The position numbers were made by a program, and so were the translations under genes. Below, piece by piece: positions 23,046 to 35,254 of a stretch of DNA of 64,000 nt. This stretch comes from Acanthosoma haemorrhoidale (Eukaryota > Arthropoda > Insecta > Hemiptera > Acanthosomatidae): NCBI GenBank assembly GCA_930367205.1, contig OV884011.1, positions 104,833,139-104,897,138 of the forward strand. Reading direction: 5' to 3'. Every line of letters begins with the position of its first letter. The first letter of the stretch is position 1. Under the pieces are notes generated by a model. The model was given only the letters and a program-made list of their open reading frames with translations, was not told the origin of the DNA and ran no database searches.

Positions 23046-25390
23046 ATCTTGTTGTTATAGATTGCAAACGGTGCATATCGTTAACCAGAACCAGCATTAC
23101 GATTTTGAGTAAAAGGCTTTCCTGTCCACAGTATTTTTATTACAGATGGGCTATACCATCATCTTCTAGTGCAAAATGGACAAAATATATCAATTACATT
23201 ATACCACACCGACTATCATAATTCAAATGACCAAGCACATCATACGCTATTAGTATGAAATGTGCAATCCGCTACAGACACATGTCAAACTAGTGTTGTA
23301 ATACAAATACTGTGGCAAGACTAGCTTTTTACTCAAAATGTCACCAAGCCACACCCGGCATCCCAAAACAACACAGTAATACGATTATTCAAAGGTGGAT
23401 ACTTTGGGTACAAGTAGAATAATTACGATCCAGGACAACCTTCTAAACAACAAAGTAACTCTAAAATCCGGGGTACGTTATTCTATTTTCACCCTTCTTA
23501 ACACCTTAAAATTATAGTAACATAGATCATGATTTAACAAAATCAACGTGAAAAATATAATTAAATATGAATATATATATATATATTTAAATAATCAACA
23601 ACAATTATCTTTAAAAAGTTTTTTTTTGATTTTTTGCTGCCTCCCCACTTTGTTATTTCCCTTAAAAGATTCATATCCGCTAACTAAGAGAGAAGCCCTA
23701 AAAATAAAAGTATTTTCAATTTTGAGTCATCTTAGTTGATATATAATAAATACACATAATCAGTCAAATTTATAACAGGATATATTGGTCAGATAAAATT
23801 ACAAAGGTACCGATAATGTGAGGAAACATGCATGGACTCTTATAACGTTTGTTCGAAATTAATGTCTCATAATTAATATCAATAATCTTTTTGTTATGGA
23901 TTCGGTGCAAAAACAAAGTAAAGCCTCTTTTGGGGTATTTTGAAAACTTCATTGAGACTTAACCTCCAATGCGCATGCCAAAAACGACCTCGCAGCGATG
24001 GACGAAATGAGCAGCCCAAAAAAAAAAAAATCATAAATGGATATTGCTCTAAACTAAACCTGGTGCAACTGGCCTATATCAAGACCTGATTCTATAAACA
24101 TACCTACATCCCTTACCTTGCAGAAACATCCATTATTCTTAAACTAGTTAGTCCAACAGTAACTAAGCATCAAAATAATTAGCAAATAACCCATTCGTCA
24201 GCCAAAATCAATAAAATTTGGACCCCATATATCTCATATTTTTCAATAAACATTAGAAAAAAAAGTAAACATAATTATTTACTAATGGAATTAATAACAA
24301 CAACCCAAACAATAAAATAATTGTGATCTGAAGATAATACTTACCAGTTTTAATAAAATCATTTTTATTATAGTCCAACATGATTCGAAGTCCATGTTTT
24401 AATAAGGTAAATCTTATTGCTAATCATTATAATGACGGAATCTTGTAATCATGGGCAAGGCCATCTATGAAGCTAAATAAGTTACTCTGACGTGAATCAA
24501 AGAGAAACTGTATTAGTAATTATAAGTTTAGGTAGCGCTATGATTTAAATTTTCTAAAATTTATAAAGTAATACAGTAATTAATTGTGTGAGAAGTGGCG
24601 AAGAAGAATAGAGCAGAAGATGACAGATATACACATTAGGGTGAACTAAAAGATCTAGAAATGTGCATGCGGGTCAGCTGTGATTAAGGGGGAAAAATAA
24701 ATAAGCCATTCTAGAGAGTAAATACATGAAAATTAAATTAATGAAATAGTCATAGAAAAGAAGATATTACCTTATTTCCTTGGAAAAGGGGCGAAGAAGA
24801 CCTAGAAGAAGAAAAATTTTAAATTAACAAAATTTTATAAAAATAAAGTAAAAAGAGGAGACATAAGAGACAGAGAAGACAAAGGAAGGCACAATAGGTT
24901 AGAGAACATACAGTTAAGAGCAAACACATACAGCACACAGAAGGATGTAGGAACACTCGACCTGCCGATGACCGTTATATATCAACGAACATTGCATATT
25001 TTCATTATATTTTAAATCCTTATTTGTGAGAAAAATATTTTTTTTAAGAGTGGACTGTATTCATTATCATATTTGTTTTTATCAATATTTGCCATTTTTT
25101 AACAGTGTAATACTTACGATATTACCTAATTGTGGTAACATAAATAGACCAAAAATGAAACAACTGGTAACACGATTTAATTTTGACGTTAAGTCATAAC
25201 GAGCCTGAGATGAGAGGCTGCGATCATTCAAATCCCACTAGAGCTCAAACATCATTTATTATTGTAGCGACCGCTAACTACATAAGATAAATCACCCTAT
25301 ACTCTATTGCATATATATTGTAAGCAAAAGTAAAATAACATGAACTAAATGTACTATAAACAAATATAAATCATTGTGAATGTGCTAAGC
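23046..25390. other. AT-rich stretch with a purine-rich segment
   Basis: No gene is recognised. From about 24590 to 24970 the plus strand is strongly purine-rich with GAAGAAGA-type words, unlike its surroundings. This bias is common in LINE coding strands, but I see no protein motif in any frame. Confidence 0.4.
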
Positions 25391-25394
25391 AATA

Positions 25395-25870
25395 AAAGGC
25401 GGAAGCCAACTAAGTCACAAGAGAAAGGGTCACCAGCTGGCAGTCATAAACTTAACAACCCTTTTCCCTTTTGGGGGCCTCTCTACCTCCAGAGCTCCGG
25501 TCACTTTCCTCGCCACAGTTGTGCGTGTGAACCACCGCCGGATTAGACCCTTGCAGCCTCCCAGCAGGAAGTACATAGGGCACTTAAGGCAGGGCTCCTG
25601 GCCCTGTTAGTTAGTCTCTCTTGCGACCTTTACTCGGTGGCGCTTGCTTGGTTTCCGCTCGAACTCTAAAAACTTGACTAATTCTTTATGAACTATCTGT
25701 ACCTCTTCTCTTGAACATAGTGCATTGTCGGGGCACATACCTATCATAAATGGAGTCAGATAGTGACGCCGTCATGGAACGATTGTCCAGGTTATTAACT
25801 CGAACAATCCACACTTGTCACCAGGGCTAGGGTGATCAGGCACCCCTTAGTGACGACCCGACAATTATAA
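25395..25870 (+). mobile_element. LTR-retrotransposon-like fragment with PBS-like site (tentative)
   Basis: A GC-richer block ends with GAACA at 25717, followed at 25718-25736 by TAGTGCATTGTCGGGG, which resembles the reverse complement of a tRNA-Gly 3' end (about 12 of 16 positions, from memory). After a short leader an ATG at 25750 opens a 26-codon frame starting MESDSDAVMERL. Within the presumed LTR a hairpin CAGGGC/GCCCTG lies at 25590-25606. The segment 25829-25868, read on the minus strand, starts TGTCGGGTCGTCAC, similar to a segment at 54669. That orientation conflict is unresolved, and no second LTR was found. Confidence 0.35.
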
Positions 25871-27330
25871 AGTAAACATATTAGAGTAAATATTATGTCT
25901 ATTACGGATTAAGATAATTGCCTGTAAGCATAAATATCCTATAATACTTATGACGAATCAATATTAGTTTTGTTTTGGATTCATAGAGGGCTGCTCTTCA
26001 ATCTCCGTACGTTCACACTTCTCACCACGGGGATTCAACACCTAGCAAGTGATATAATTAGTTTTTACTCAATACAAATGTGACTTCATAACAACATATC
26101 AGCGACTTAAATGTAACTGTATTACACCACAAAATGAAAAATTGACAAGGAACAAGTTTTCTCACTGTCTCGAATTAAATTCATTAGGTTCTGTTTGAAT
26201 TCATAGAAGTAATGAATAAATTTCCTAATATCTAAGAGACCGAGGATTCAAATTGAAAATTTTGTAACTAAACTCGTTTTCCAAACTAGCTGATCGTGTT
26301 ATTTGCTCATTTTTTGTATTTTGGACCTCTTTTATAGTGGTCTGTTACTCCATTATTACTGCTCATTTATTAAGAAAGGTGGAAAGCTAAAGTGTGCTAT
26401 AAGCTATCGTGGAATAGTTCTCCATCCTGTGTGTACAAATTTGTCGAAATTTTAATTTTATATATTCGTCTCTTTTTTTCTTAATTGTATGTACAATTTA
26501 TACATATGCATTAACAAATGCACAGAATACAATTTAACAGTGGAGCAGCCAATACATATACATAGACTACCGAAACTCTCCATAAATATATTATTGATAA
26601 AACAGTAGGATAACAAATGTACCTTCAATGAATTAAATCACATAAACAAACACATTATTATAATGAATATGTAGTAGTGAAGGTAAGAAATATTAGTACA
26701 TACTTATTTACTATACTCAGGACAGCCTTTGTACTATTTAACTAGGCACATCATAGCCCTACTACCTAAAACTAAACTATTTACATTCCTATCTTGAATA
26801 TAAACTTAACGGGCTTACAACGCTAACAGAGCTTCATTAAAACTAAATGTAAGCTTATGACATAAAACAATATTCTATACACCCAGGCTTGAGCCATTAT
26901 TTCTACCATATTTTTTTTTTAATACACTAAACCCAGTTTTATAAAGTGAACTTAAGCAACACACTGTGTCCTTTTTTCCTAAATCCATGTTACAATGCCA
27001 TTCTGAGCACATTTCACTTAAATGTTTGCATTCGTTTGATGTTCGAGGGTTTGGCAGTAAAGCATGGTTCTATCCCTTCGGTCTTAGCAATTGTGCGGTT
27101 AGAGTTTCTGTTAAGTAATCTGTATAACCCTCCAAGTCTATTCAATTTTCGGAGTATTAGTACTCAAACGGATAAATTTTACGTAGATATTTTTGTATGT
27201 TAAGTCTATCAAATTATCTTTTTATTGATATAGAATACTCTCAGTCGCCATTTCAACTGACTATCAGTACTACAATCTATCCCTTTATTACAATTTAATT
27301 TATAAATCAGTACAATTTTATTTAAATTAT
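25871..27330. other. AT-rich non-coding stretch
   Basis: No gene is recognised. An 85-codon plus-strand frame (26946-27203) lies upstream of the hammerhead-like motif at 27335 and could be unrecognisable transposon debris, but it shows no motif. Confidence 0.4.
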
Positions 27331-27375
27331 AGTCCTGATGATGACTAAATAGGCGAAACGTTGACCGAGAGGTGG
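27331..27375 (+). ncRNA. Hammerhead-ribozyme-like/Penelope-type motif
   Basis: CTGATGA (27335-27341) is followed by one T, a stem-loop GACTAAATAGGC (27343-27354; GACTA pairs with TAGGC apart from one A-G mismatch) and GAAA (27355-27358) leading into CGTTGA. CTGANGA, a stem, then GAAA is the catalytic core order of hammerhead ribozymes, and Penelope-like retroelements carry such motifs in their terminal repeats. The extra T and the mismatch suggest a decayed copy. Stems I and III were not convincingly paired. Confidence 0.4.
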
Positions 27376-27635
27376 TTTATATATGAATAAAAAAAAACTT
27401 ATTTGACAGATTCATAGCTTATTATTTATACATAAAAAGATCTTAATTACTTTATAATCCTTGCAAAAAACTTGCAGTCCAAAAGAAAAAGTGGCGAGGG
27501 TACAGTTTCATGGATTACATATTAATGTTGGCACTGCGGTTAGAATAGCTGTACAGTAACATCACACGTGCTTTACCTTACAATGTAAATATGCACTATC
27601 TAGGTCTCACTGTGTACGAATTATCCCGACAGAGA
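27376..27635. other. AT-rich spacer
   Basis: No gene or repeat is recognised. Confidence 0.5.
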
Positions 27636-27900
27636 CTAGGAAAGTGAAGATATTTGGGCAGTGGGACGTCGGTAGAGCCACATCCGCCAACAGACCTACG
27701 GAAGCCTCTAATCCCCGCAAGTCCCTCAGCCTCGGACCCCACTTTTTAAGGGGGCCCCAGGAATTTGCCATGCAAATTACCAACTCTCAGGGATGAATAT
27801 GTATATCGGCCGACTTTTAGGCAGAAAACCCTCCCCCCGCCCCACCGCGCCTGCTTCTGTTAATTCTCTTGTTTTCCGCAGCTCTGGGTTAAGTGAATTT
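27636..27900. promoter_or_regulatory. GC-rich island with POU (PORE-like) palindrome
   Basis: This island contains ATTTGCCATGCAAAT at 27763-27777, matching the known PORE element ATTTGAAATGCAAAT at 13 of 15 positions and including a perfect octamer ATGCAAAT (27770-27777). Flanking it are a self-complementary GGGGCCCC, a CGGCCG word and a C-rich tract. Binding of POU proteins as dimers is inferred from the motif. Confidence 0.4.
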
Positions 27901-28639
27901 TAAAAAAACACACAGCCTCTTCCTTCAGTGTACCTTCCCTCCGCTTTTTTTTTAAACACTTACTAATAAATTTCAATAGCTTAAGGACAAATAATGTTTT
28001 AAAATTTACATTGTTGGTCTGGATTTTGTTTATTCTGGTTTAAGACTAAAAGCTGACTGTTGACTTCATCAACCTTCTACTATGATTAAATGAGTTTCAT
28101 AGAAAAATTCAAAATTTTACCACAGATACTTGCATCTTAAAGTTATTTTGTTAACGAAAAAAGTGAAGTTGTTTAGAAACTAAAGCATAACATCGTCAGA
28201 AATTTTACCCTTAGAGTTAAAAATTATTTTTAAAAATTAAAAAACAAGTAAACTCAAGCATTAAATATTGAAAAATGATCAGTTATACAAAGCGTGGATG
28301 TAAATTCCCCATATAGAACACCAACCGTTGAGTAGATTTCCGTTAGTGGAAATTGCCAGATTTTTTTTTTTTTTTATTTATACATAAAGATATTAACTAG
28401 GTTCTTACGTACCAAACGACCTCTTGTCGTATTTCTTTTCAAATCAATGACTACTACTCTAACGTCACAGCCTTGCAGACTTTGGATAAATTAGTCTTGG
28501 TAAAGTTGTATGTGTTTTTTATCCGTTGAGAATAGCAAATAATTCTGATATTTTTTGTAGTAATAAAATCCCCTAGAAAATTTAAGTATTTTAAGTGAAG
28601 GATTTTATTTATATTTTTTTTAGACTTTATAAGAATAAA

Positions 28640-29345
28640 TTTAGTGAAGGAAATCCTGTGATTTCCTTTTTAGGCGGAGCTCAAGTTATTATCAACAATG
28701 TTATTTTAATTACTTAAATTTTCTGTTAAATTTGGGCTGGAATTTGAAGTATTCCGATTTTTCAAATTTAAGTTCAAGGTCTTAAGTATAAATTGTTTGT
28801 AGTTTAGGTATTATGGTGTATCAAATTATGGGATTACCTTTGTAGGCGGAGCTAAACTTATTATCAATAATGTTATTTTAATAACAGTACTATATAAATT
28901 TTCTGTAGATTTTGGGCTGGAATTTGAAGTATTTGAATTTTTTGGGGACTCTGAAGTTCAAGATATTAAATGTAAATCATTTGCAGTTTAGGTACTGTGG
29001 TGTAACAAATCCTGTATTTTCCTTTTTACGCAAAGCTCAAGTTTTTATCAACAATGTTACTGTAATTACAGTACTATTTTATCTGTTTTGGGTATCCCAC
29101 AGTTTAAGGTGTCAACTATAAATCGTTAGTGGCGTAGGTATTGAAGCGTAACCAATCCTGTGATTTCCTTTCTAGGCGGAGCTCACGTTATAGTCAACAA
29201 TGTTATTTTAATTACAGTACTATTTAAATTTTTTGTTAATTTTGGACAGGATTTGAAGTATTTGCATTTTTTCACGTACCTCGCAGTCCAAGGTGTTAAG
29301 TATAAACGGTTTGTAGTTTAGGTATGATAGTGTATAACTATAGTA
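28640..29345 (+). repeat. Tandem repeat of four ~145-185-bp units
   Basis: Four head-to-tail units share a GGCGGAGCTCA-type word, ATCAACAATGTTATTTTAAT, an ACAGTACTAT word, TTTGGGCTGGAATTTGAAG, and a GTAGTTTAGGTA word. The GGCGGA word (or its variant) lies at 28673, 28845, 29029 and 29175, giving periods of 172, 184 and 146. The third unit is shorter by roughly 35-40 bp. Units have diverged visibly. This is a satellite-like array; a 69-codon open frame inside it (28912-29121) is incidental. Confidence 0.85.
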
Positions 29346-32195
29346 TTACAAAGCTTGGTATACAATTCGTTTGAAATAATGGAGTCAGTTTTGATCAGAA
29401 GTGTAATATTTATTTAGGTCCTGTATTTTCGTCTTAGTGTAAGCATTTCAAGTAGTAGTCCAAGTTGAGACTCAAGACCGAGGTACTTGATTTTGTTTTT
29501 GTTTAGTATCACTCTTTGCTTCAAATCAATTAACATAGAAGATGTAAAAAAAACTAAAAAATGTTGGTCACCTTTCTGCCCTAAATATGAGTATGTGAGT
29601 ATAAATAATAGTATAAACAAAACAAACAATGGAATGTTATATAAAATAAACATTTCTATGAACAAAACACAAAATAAGCGAAGGGGATTTATGAACTAAC
29701 AAAGCGCCCCCAAAAGGAATGAAAAAAAAGCTGGATAGCAACAAGGAAAAGGCAGGAGTAATCTGATTCATAAAAGTTACAGCCTCGCTAAAGAGTTTAA
29801 ACAGCAAACAGGCCCCGAGTAAAATCAAGAGCATATACAACCGGAAAACGACAAAAGATCCGGATCTGAGATATAAAAAAAATTTTATTAATTGAAATGA
29901 CTCCTCTATGCAGTAAGAAAGGCAACAACAATATCTTGTCAATGGAAGAACATTTCGCCTGCAGCTGGGCACGAACCATTGATCTTTGTTTAAACAAGCT
30001 CGGTAAAGGTATCATCCTTTTCGAAAATTCTAAACATTTCCTCTTAGGTAGGTTAATTAAAGGAAAATTTAATTAACTGGAAATTGTAAAGCTTGCCTTC
30101 CCTGTTCCCTTCTTCCTTAATGGAAAGGTTTTTGGGGATGGGGTTATCAGATTCTAGGGGTTTTTCTGATGAGGTCAGCCGAAAGGGAAGGGAAGCTGGC
30201 AATATAGTTTTTCTTTTATTAACGTCTGAAGTATTTTTCCTTTTTTTTACGTTTATATTAATGAGCGAATATAATTTACGGGGTAAATAAAAACATCTGA
30301 TCTTATATTAATGTGATGCCAGCATTTTGGCTAAATAAAAACCTACAGACTTTTCGTATGCCCAGCACAAGTTATCTGACGAATGGTAGGAACGTCGATA
30401 TCATCTTACTAAGTATCGTCTGACAAAAAGTGCATCTCGCCGGATCGACGAAAGGTTGGATGGCAAATCGAATTTTGAAGCCAGAATAAATTTCAGAGAA
30501 TTGATTGCAATTTCGAGTATAGTAGTAATTTTTTTAAATATTTTTGATTCATATATAGTGTCTATAAATGTGTTTGATGTACGTCGTCAGTGCACCCTCA
30601 AATTATTGATATGTTAAAAAGTTTCCCTTCCTTGTTGAAAGTGACAAGAATTTTTTGGAGAGAAGGGGCTGGCATACGAGCCCCAATTAAAAAATATGAA
30701 TAGGCATCCAACAATGAAACGTTTGCAAAATTCAACGAATAAATAACCAAACGCTTTTTAAATTTTTAAAAACGGTTGTACGTTTCTTTTTCGGTCTCTT
30801 AAGTGAATTCGTGTGTCCCTCGAACCACCTGAACCATCTTGAGCTTAATTCATACAATTTGGCCCATTCTTTTTTTTTTTTTTGTTAAGAAAATAGAAAT
30901 TGACCACAGGTTTACTACCTACAACGGGAACTGTGACAAAGGCACATCTATTTAAAAATTGTTTTCGTACAATAAGCCATAGAGAGTGGATCAAGTTGGT
31001 TTAAATGTTATTAAACACCATTTAAATGTTATTAAAAAGTAAACATAATACAATAAAACAGCACCAACATTAACAAACATTTTTTTACAACTTTTCAAAA
31101 TAGTAAGTAACAAGGTAAGTGCGTAATTATATTTTTTTTCTTCGTTTCCAAATGTATTTCGATATACAATGATAACAGATCTCAACTGCAGTTAATCAAT
31201 AAAGTAATAAATAAAGGTGTTTAGAAGAAAAGGAATCCTTATTAGTGTAATAATAAATTGCACTTCTATAATGTAGTGAGATAGTTTAGTGCCTCCTAGG
31301 CCCACAGATATTACATACACTTAGTTATTAGTCTCTTAAAATTTGTAATTGGACACACGGAAAAAAAAACAAAAAAAAAATAGAAATGTACGTTTGGGAA
31401 GGTCAGTTTTGAGCGGAAAACCTCCTGTTACTACGTCAATATTGGTGGACCGTGTTGAAGAGTGTAGTAAAAATGATAGGCTACATGATTTTTACGCTTA
31501 TCATGTATTTACTATCAGACTTCAAAAATGGGCAGGATTATTACTGAATAATATTTTTTTAAAGTAAATTATGAATTAAAAACCGTCAGTAAAATTAGTA
31601 AACAAGCACATCAAAAACTAATGAGAAAAATATTGATCTCCAGCGTTTTCTGGAGAAAAATTGACATTTAGTGATTCTCGAATGTATTTTTCTTTTTCTT
31701 TTTTTTTTTTTATAGATCTTTTACTTTGCGAAAAACCACATGGACGCCTTAACCTACTAATTAAAGTACCGTATTCACCTGAGTTACCTGGATCATTTAA
31801 AGCCGACTGAGGGTACGTTTGAATATAAATGTTTTAAATTGATAACAATAAGCCTCCACGATTAATAAGCCTCCATAACTTAGCTTCGACGATATAGGTG
31901 AGGTTTAACTGGATGTCCTCTGGCTTCATGCCATTTTTATCATATTTACAGCAAATTTGCTCTGGATGTCACAGTTGTGAATCAATAGATTGAGGGGGGG
32001 AAAAGTATGGAACGACCCTTTCTAGATAAAAATGCATAACATTTCACTCTTAAGAATTAGATGAGTTGCGGGGAATCAATGGGGGTGTTGCGGTTTCAAT
32101 GGGTTAAGGAAATTTTAAATTATTAATATATTATCAAGGGAGATTAAGTATACAAGTATTTAATGTTTAAAAAATAATTGAGTCCGACTGAATCC
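29346..32195. other. AT-rich non-coding stretch
   Basis: No gene is recognised. Overlapping open frames of 60-111 codons at 29414-30290 lie on both strands and have no recognisable domain. A perfect short hairpin GGGGCT/AGCCCC is at 30665-30684, and T-runs lie near 30869 and 31699. Confidence 0.45.
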
Positions 32196-32199
32196 GAAC

Positions 32200-32300
32200 C
32201 CCCCCTCCAAGAAAAAGCCCTTAGGAAAGCTGGAAGCCAGAATCGAACCCGGGTCTCCAGAGTTAGAATGACTGCATTCAATGATTTCATTTAAATAATT
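32200..32300 (-). repeat. tRNA-derived SINE-like fragment
   Basis: On the minus strand GGTTCGATTCT (32239-32249) is a near-consensus B box, preceded by CAGTCATTCTAACTCTGGAG, which resembles an anticodon arm plus variable loop. The A-box half is not recognisable. It is therefore a tRNA-like 3' half, probably from a SINE. Confidence 0.45.
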
Positions 32301-32394
32301 AAAGAATAAGAAAAATAGAAAAAAAATATCAAAAATAATGTGCCCATTATATAATGCATTCGATTGTTTAACAAGTGATCAATGGTTCTAAAAA

Positions 32395-32600
32395 GGGGGG
32401 TATCGGTCCACAAACCAATTTTCGTTTAACGGAGGCAGCGGAGATCCCTCCCTCTTCATTGGGGCAAATCAGATTAATTATACCGCTAGTCCCATTAAAT
32501 GCCACAGAGTATTATCGCTTTATTGACGGGAATTAAATACTAACGGGACTATTCGAGCCACCATTATCTAACGACAAATAGGGTCGAATAATAGACATAT
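32395..32600. promoter_or_regulatory. Mixed-composition island with homeodomain core (candidate enhancer)
   Basis: The block contains TTAATTA at 32474-32480, CCATTAAAT near 32492, and an inverted pair TAGTCCC (32487-32493) / GGGACTA (32545-32551). Flanks are strongly AT-rich. No open frame of note is present. Enhancer function is inferred from motif density only. Confidence 0.3.
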
Positions 32601-32989
32601 ATTTTTATTTTATAGACGTTTCTGGAAATTGTAATGCTTTGAAATATATGTTAACCCGCTATATTTAATTAATAATGTTGTATTCAATTATATAATAGGG
32701 TATTCAATGATCGAAGAAATGTTCCTTTTTTATTGTATTATAAAAAGAACTATTTGGTATAATGAGTAGCTTTAATGCTGAAAATTTTTGGATTGCGTTT
32801 ATCGAAAGCTGAAAAAAATTCCTTTTGCTATATAATGTATTTTGTAATTGAATCGGAAAAAAACTTACTTTTTTAAAATATAAAAACGTTGAATGTGCAA
32901 ACCTATAAATAAATATACATATAGATATTCATAATATCCATACAATAAAGTAAATTATCTGACTAAATGCAAACACACTCCAGTGGCCT

Positions 32990-33200
32990 GAAGTCTAGAC
33001 CCAATAGATCTGCCGATAGTCCAAAGCCTAATAGCGCATAGAAACATATTTGCATGTAGCGAGAGCTGTGTATGTGGCTGCACAAACGCGAAATGAGCAC
33101 ATCGAGTAAACATTTGTCAAGCCGTTGATAATGAATATATTATTCGCATTAGTTTACCAATAACAGTTTGTATAAATATTCATTCACACTACAGCGGGCC
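32990..33200. promoter_or_regulatory. Island with octamer and forkhead-like words (candidate enhancer)
   Basis: ATTTGCAT at 33048-33055 is the exact octamer in reverse orientation. Downstream a GTAAACA forkhead-like word lies near 33106 and a TAATGAATATATTATTCGCATTAG stretch is rich in homeodomain-like cores. No coding signal is present. Confidence 0.3.
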
Positions 33201-33699
33201 TAACTGATAATATGACAATAAAAACCTTTAAGTTTATAATATCCTCTGGAAGTAAATTTAACCTGATTTTCCATTTCTTTATATAAATTTAATATGAATC
33301 GAATAAAAATGGTACTATGTCGTCACAGAAGACCATGGACAATGAGTCTCCTTCAATAAGCCACCACCGGCAATTTATAAAATTTGAGCTATGCAAATTT
33401 TTTTTTATTAAAAACTTTCCTGGCTTAGGAAAAGAGCTATGGAAAATAATTTGCCAAGTAAACACAACAGAACTAATAAAATATTAATATTTTCCAAATT
33501 CAAATTAATTTACAATGTTTCCTTCTACCGAACGGAATGAAATTTGAAAAGGTTATTTTCATGTTAAACAATAAAAACGATGATAACATGTTTTTTAGTG
33601 TAAAATAATAGCGATAGTATTGTAATTATCACACCCCTTGGAGGATCGATGTATGTTGTGCATGTTGAATTTAACAGTCAAGCTAGTAAGAATTTATTT

Positions 33700-33772
33700 T
33701 TAATTATTATTATTGCCTTATAAAAGGCAGATTGTAATTATTGCACAATAAAGATTATTGTTGTTATGTAAT
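33700..33772 (+). mobile_element. Non-LTR retrotransposon 3'-end fragment, copy E (tentative)
   Basis: The segment reads TTATTGCCTTATAAAAGGC, then AGATTGTAATTATTGCAC, then AATAAAG, which parallels the last 60 bases of copies C and D (TTATTG, C, AATAA, AGATTGTAATTTT, AATAAAG). It shares only this terminal part, so it may be another family with a similar 3' end. Confidence 0.45.
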
Positions 33773-35240
33773 TATTAAGAAAAATGATGAGGTCAAAATA
33801 AATGGATTCTTGCTTGAAACAATCAATTATTATAAAGTTGTACCTTCTTAATTAAACCTGGAATAGAAGGAATAGTTAAATCATTGGCAATGTATAAATG
33901 AAGCGTTGAATAGTTGCGGAAAAAATTTAGATTGCAACGACTGTGCTTAGGTAATATTTAAATTTTTGACAATGCCTTTAATCCGCAGATTATTTTCGGT
34001 TTAAGTACCGTGCTGTGTGGCGCAGTGCCAAGGAGTCGAAGAGCTGGACTGTAATATTCATTTAGTGCTTGTAATTTTGTCTGCTTATGAACGTTACATA
34101 TAAATCGTTAGTCCAAGGTGAAATTGACTACATGACTTTGTCTTTGATAAGAGCAGTTCCGTTGATCTTGTGATCAGAGTTGAAGCTATCTACGTTCTTT
34201 TACATTCATTACTTTTTTTTTCCATTCCTTTAGCCAAGGCTAAAGGCTAGGTTCATAGTTCATGTAGAAGTTTTAAAGAAGTAATGAAAAATACTACAGA
34301 AACTAAAGAGGGTTTTGAACAAACAACTACTGCTAGGTTACATATGGACATTGAGGTAGGATGTCTGTGAGGATGACGTAAAAAAAGTCGGATCCGATTC
34401 TCTACACACGTACGGTGTGAATGGTTATACGATGTACGCGATGCCATAGTTAGACGAGTCACCATCCCGTGTTGGTTGTTGGTTTGATGTGCTGTTCCCT
34501 GATCTCTCGAGCAACAGGTAAATATCAGTTATGAGATGGAAATAGCCAGCCAGCCAGCCAGCCTAGACTACAAATGAGGGAAGAGCGCGCTCCGGGAAGA
34601 GAAGAGAAGAGCCTTTCCTTTTAGTGGATCCCTAGGAGGGTCCCTCGAGAGGCCATTATAGGATGGACGAAGAAAAGACAAACCCCTTAGGTAAATCAAG
34701 TCAGGGTTTAGGAGGACAGGGGTGGGTTGGTGGGGAGGGGGGGGGGGTGGTAGGTAGAAATTGCCAATTTCCCCGACCGTCGCTTATTTAGGGGGTCTAC
34801 TACACCTTTAGTCACTCGTTCGCCGGCTACTCGACGAAAGCCCATCACACAAAATAAATCCGGCTGCGTTCCCATCATCAGCTACTCCTCCTATCGAAAT
34901 AAATCATCTACTCAAATTTATTCCCTCCAATCCTCCCCCCCCCCCTCTTTCTTCTCAGAGTAGAAATAACCTCTGTAAACTCATTTACATTTTTGCTGTA
35001 CTGCGAAATAAATGACTTACTTTGCAGATAGCTTCTTAGATGAGTCAGCTCCTACTGTAAAACATCCAAAAGTTATCTCATAAAATATTTACGATCATCG
35101 AAGAATGAGCGCATTGTATATCGTACAATCAAAATAATTTACATTATAAGTAATAGGGTAGTTAATAAATATAATAAGTAAATAATTGGATGGCCATTTG
35201 TATATAATAGACCTAACTGATGTAAGGGTTATAATGTCAA
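33773..35240. other. Mixed stretch without genes
   Basis: No gene is recognised. It includes an (AGCC)5 microsatellite at 34544-34563, an 11-G run at 34737-34747 and an 11-C run at 34935-34945 flanking a GC-richer block (about 34560-34980). A 70-codon minus-strand frame (34253-34465) has no recognisable domain. Confidence 0.45.
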
Positions 35241-35254
35241 TCCATGTTCATTTG

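Noticed and set aside
28912..29121. 69-codon open frame as a small gene
   Set aside because: It lies wholly inside the tandem repeat array and is not kept open in the other units.
30400..30440. Third hammerhead-like core (CTGACGA near 30378)
   Set aside because: The downstream word is GGAAC and not GAAA after a pairing stem, so the core is not formed.
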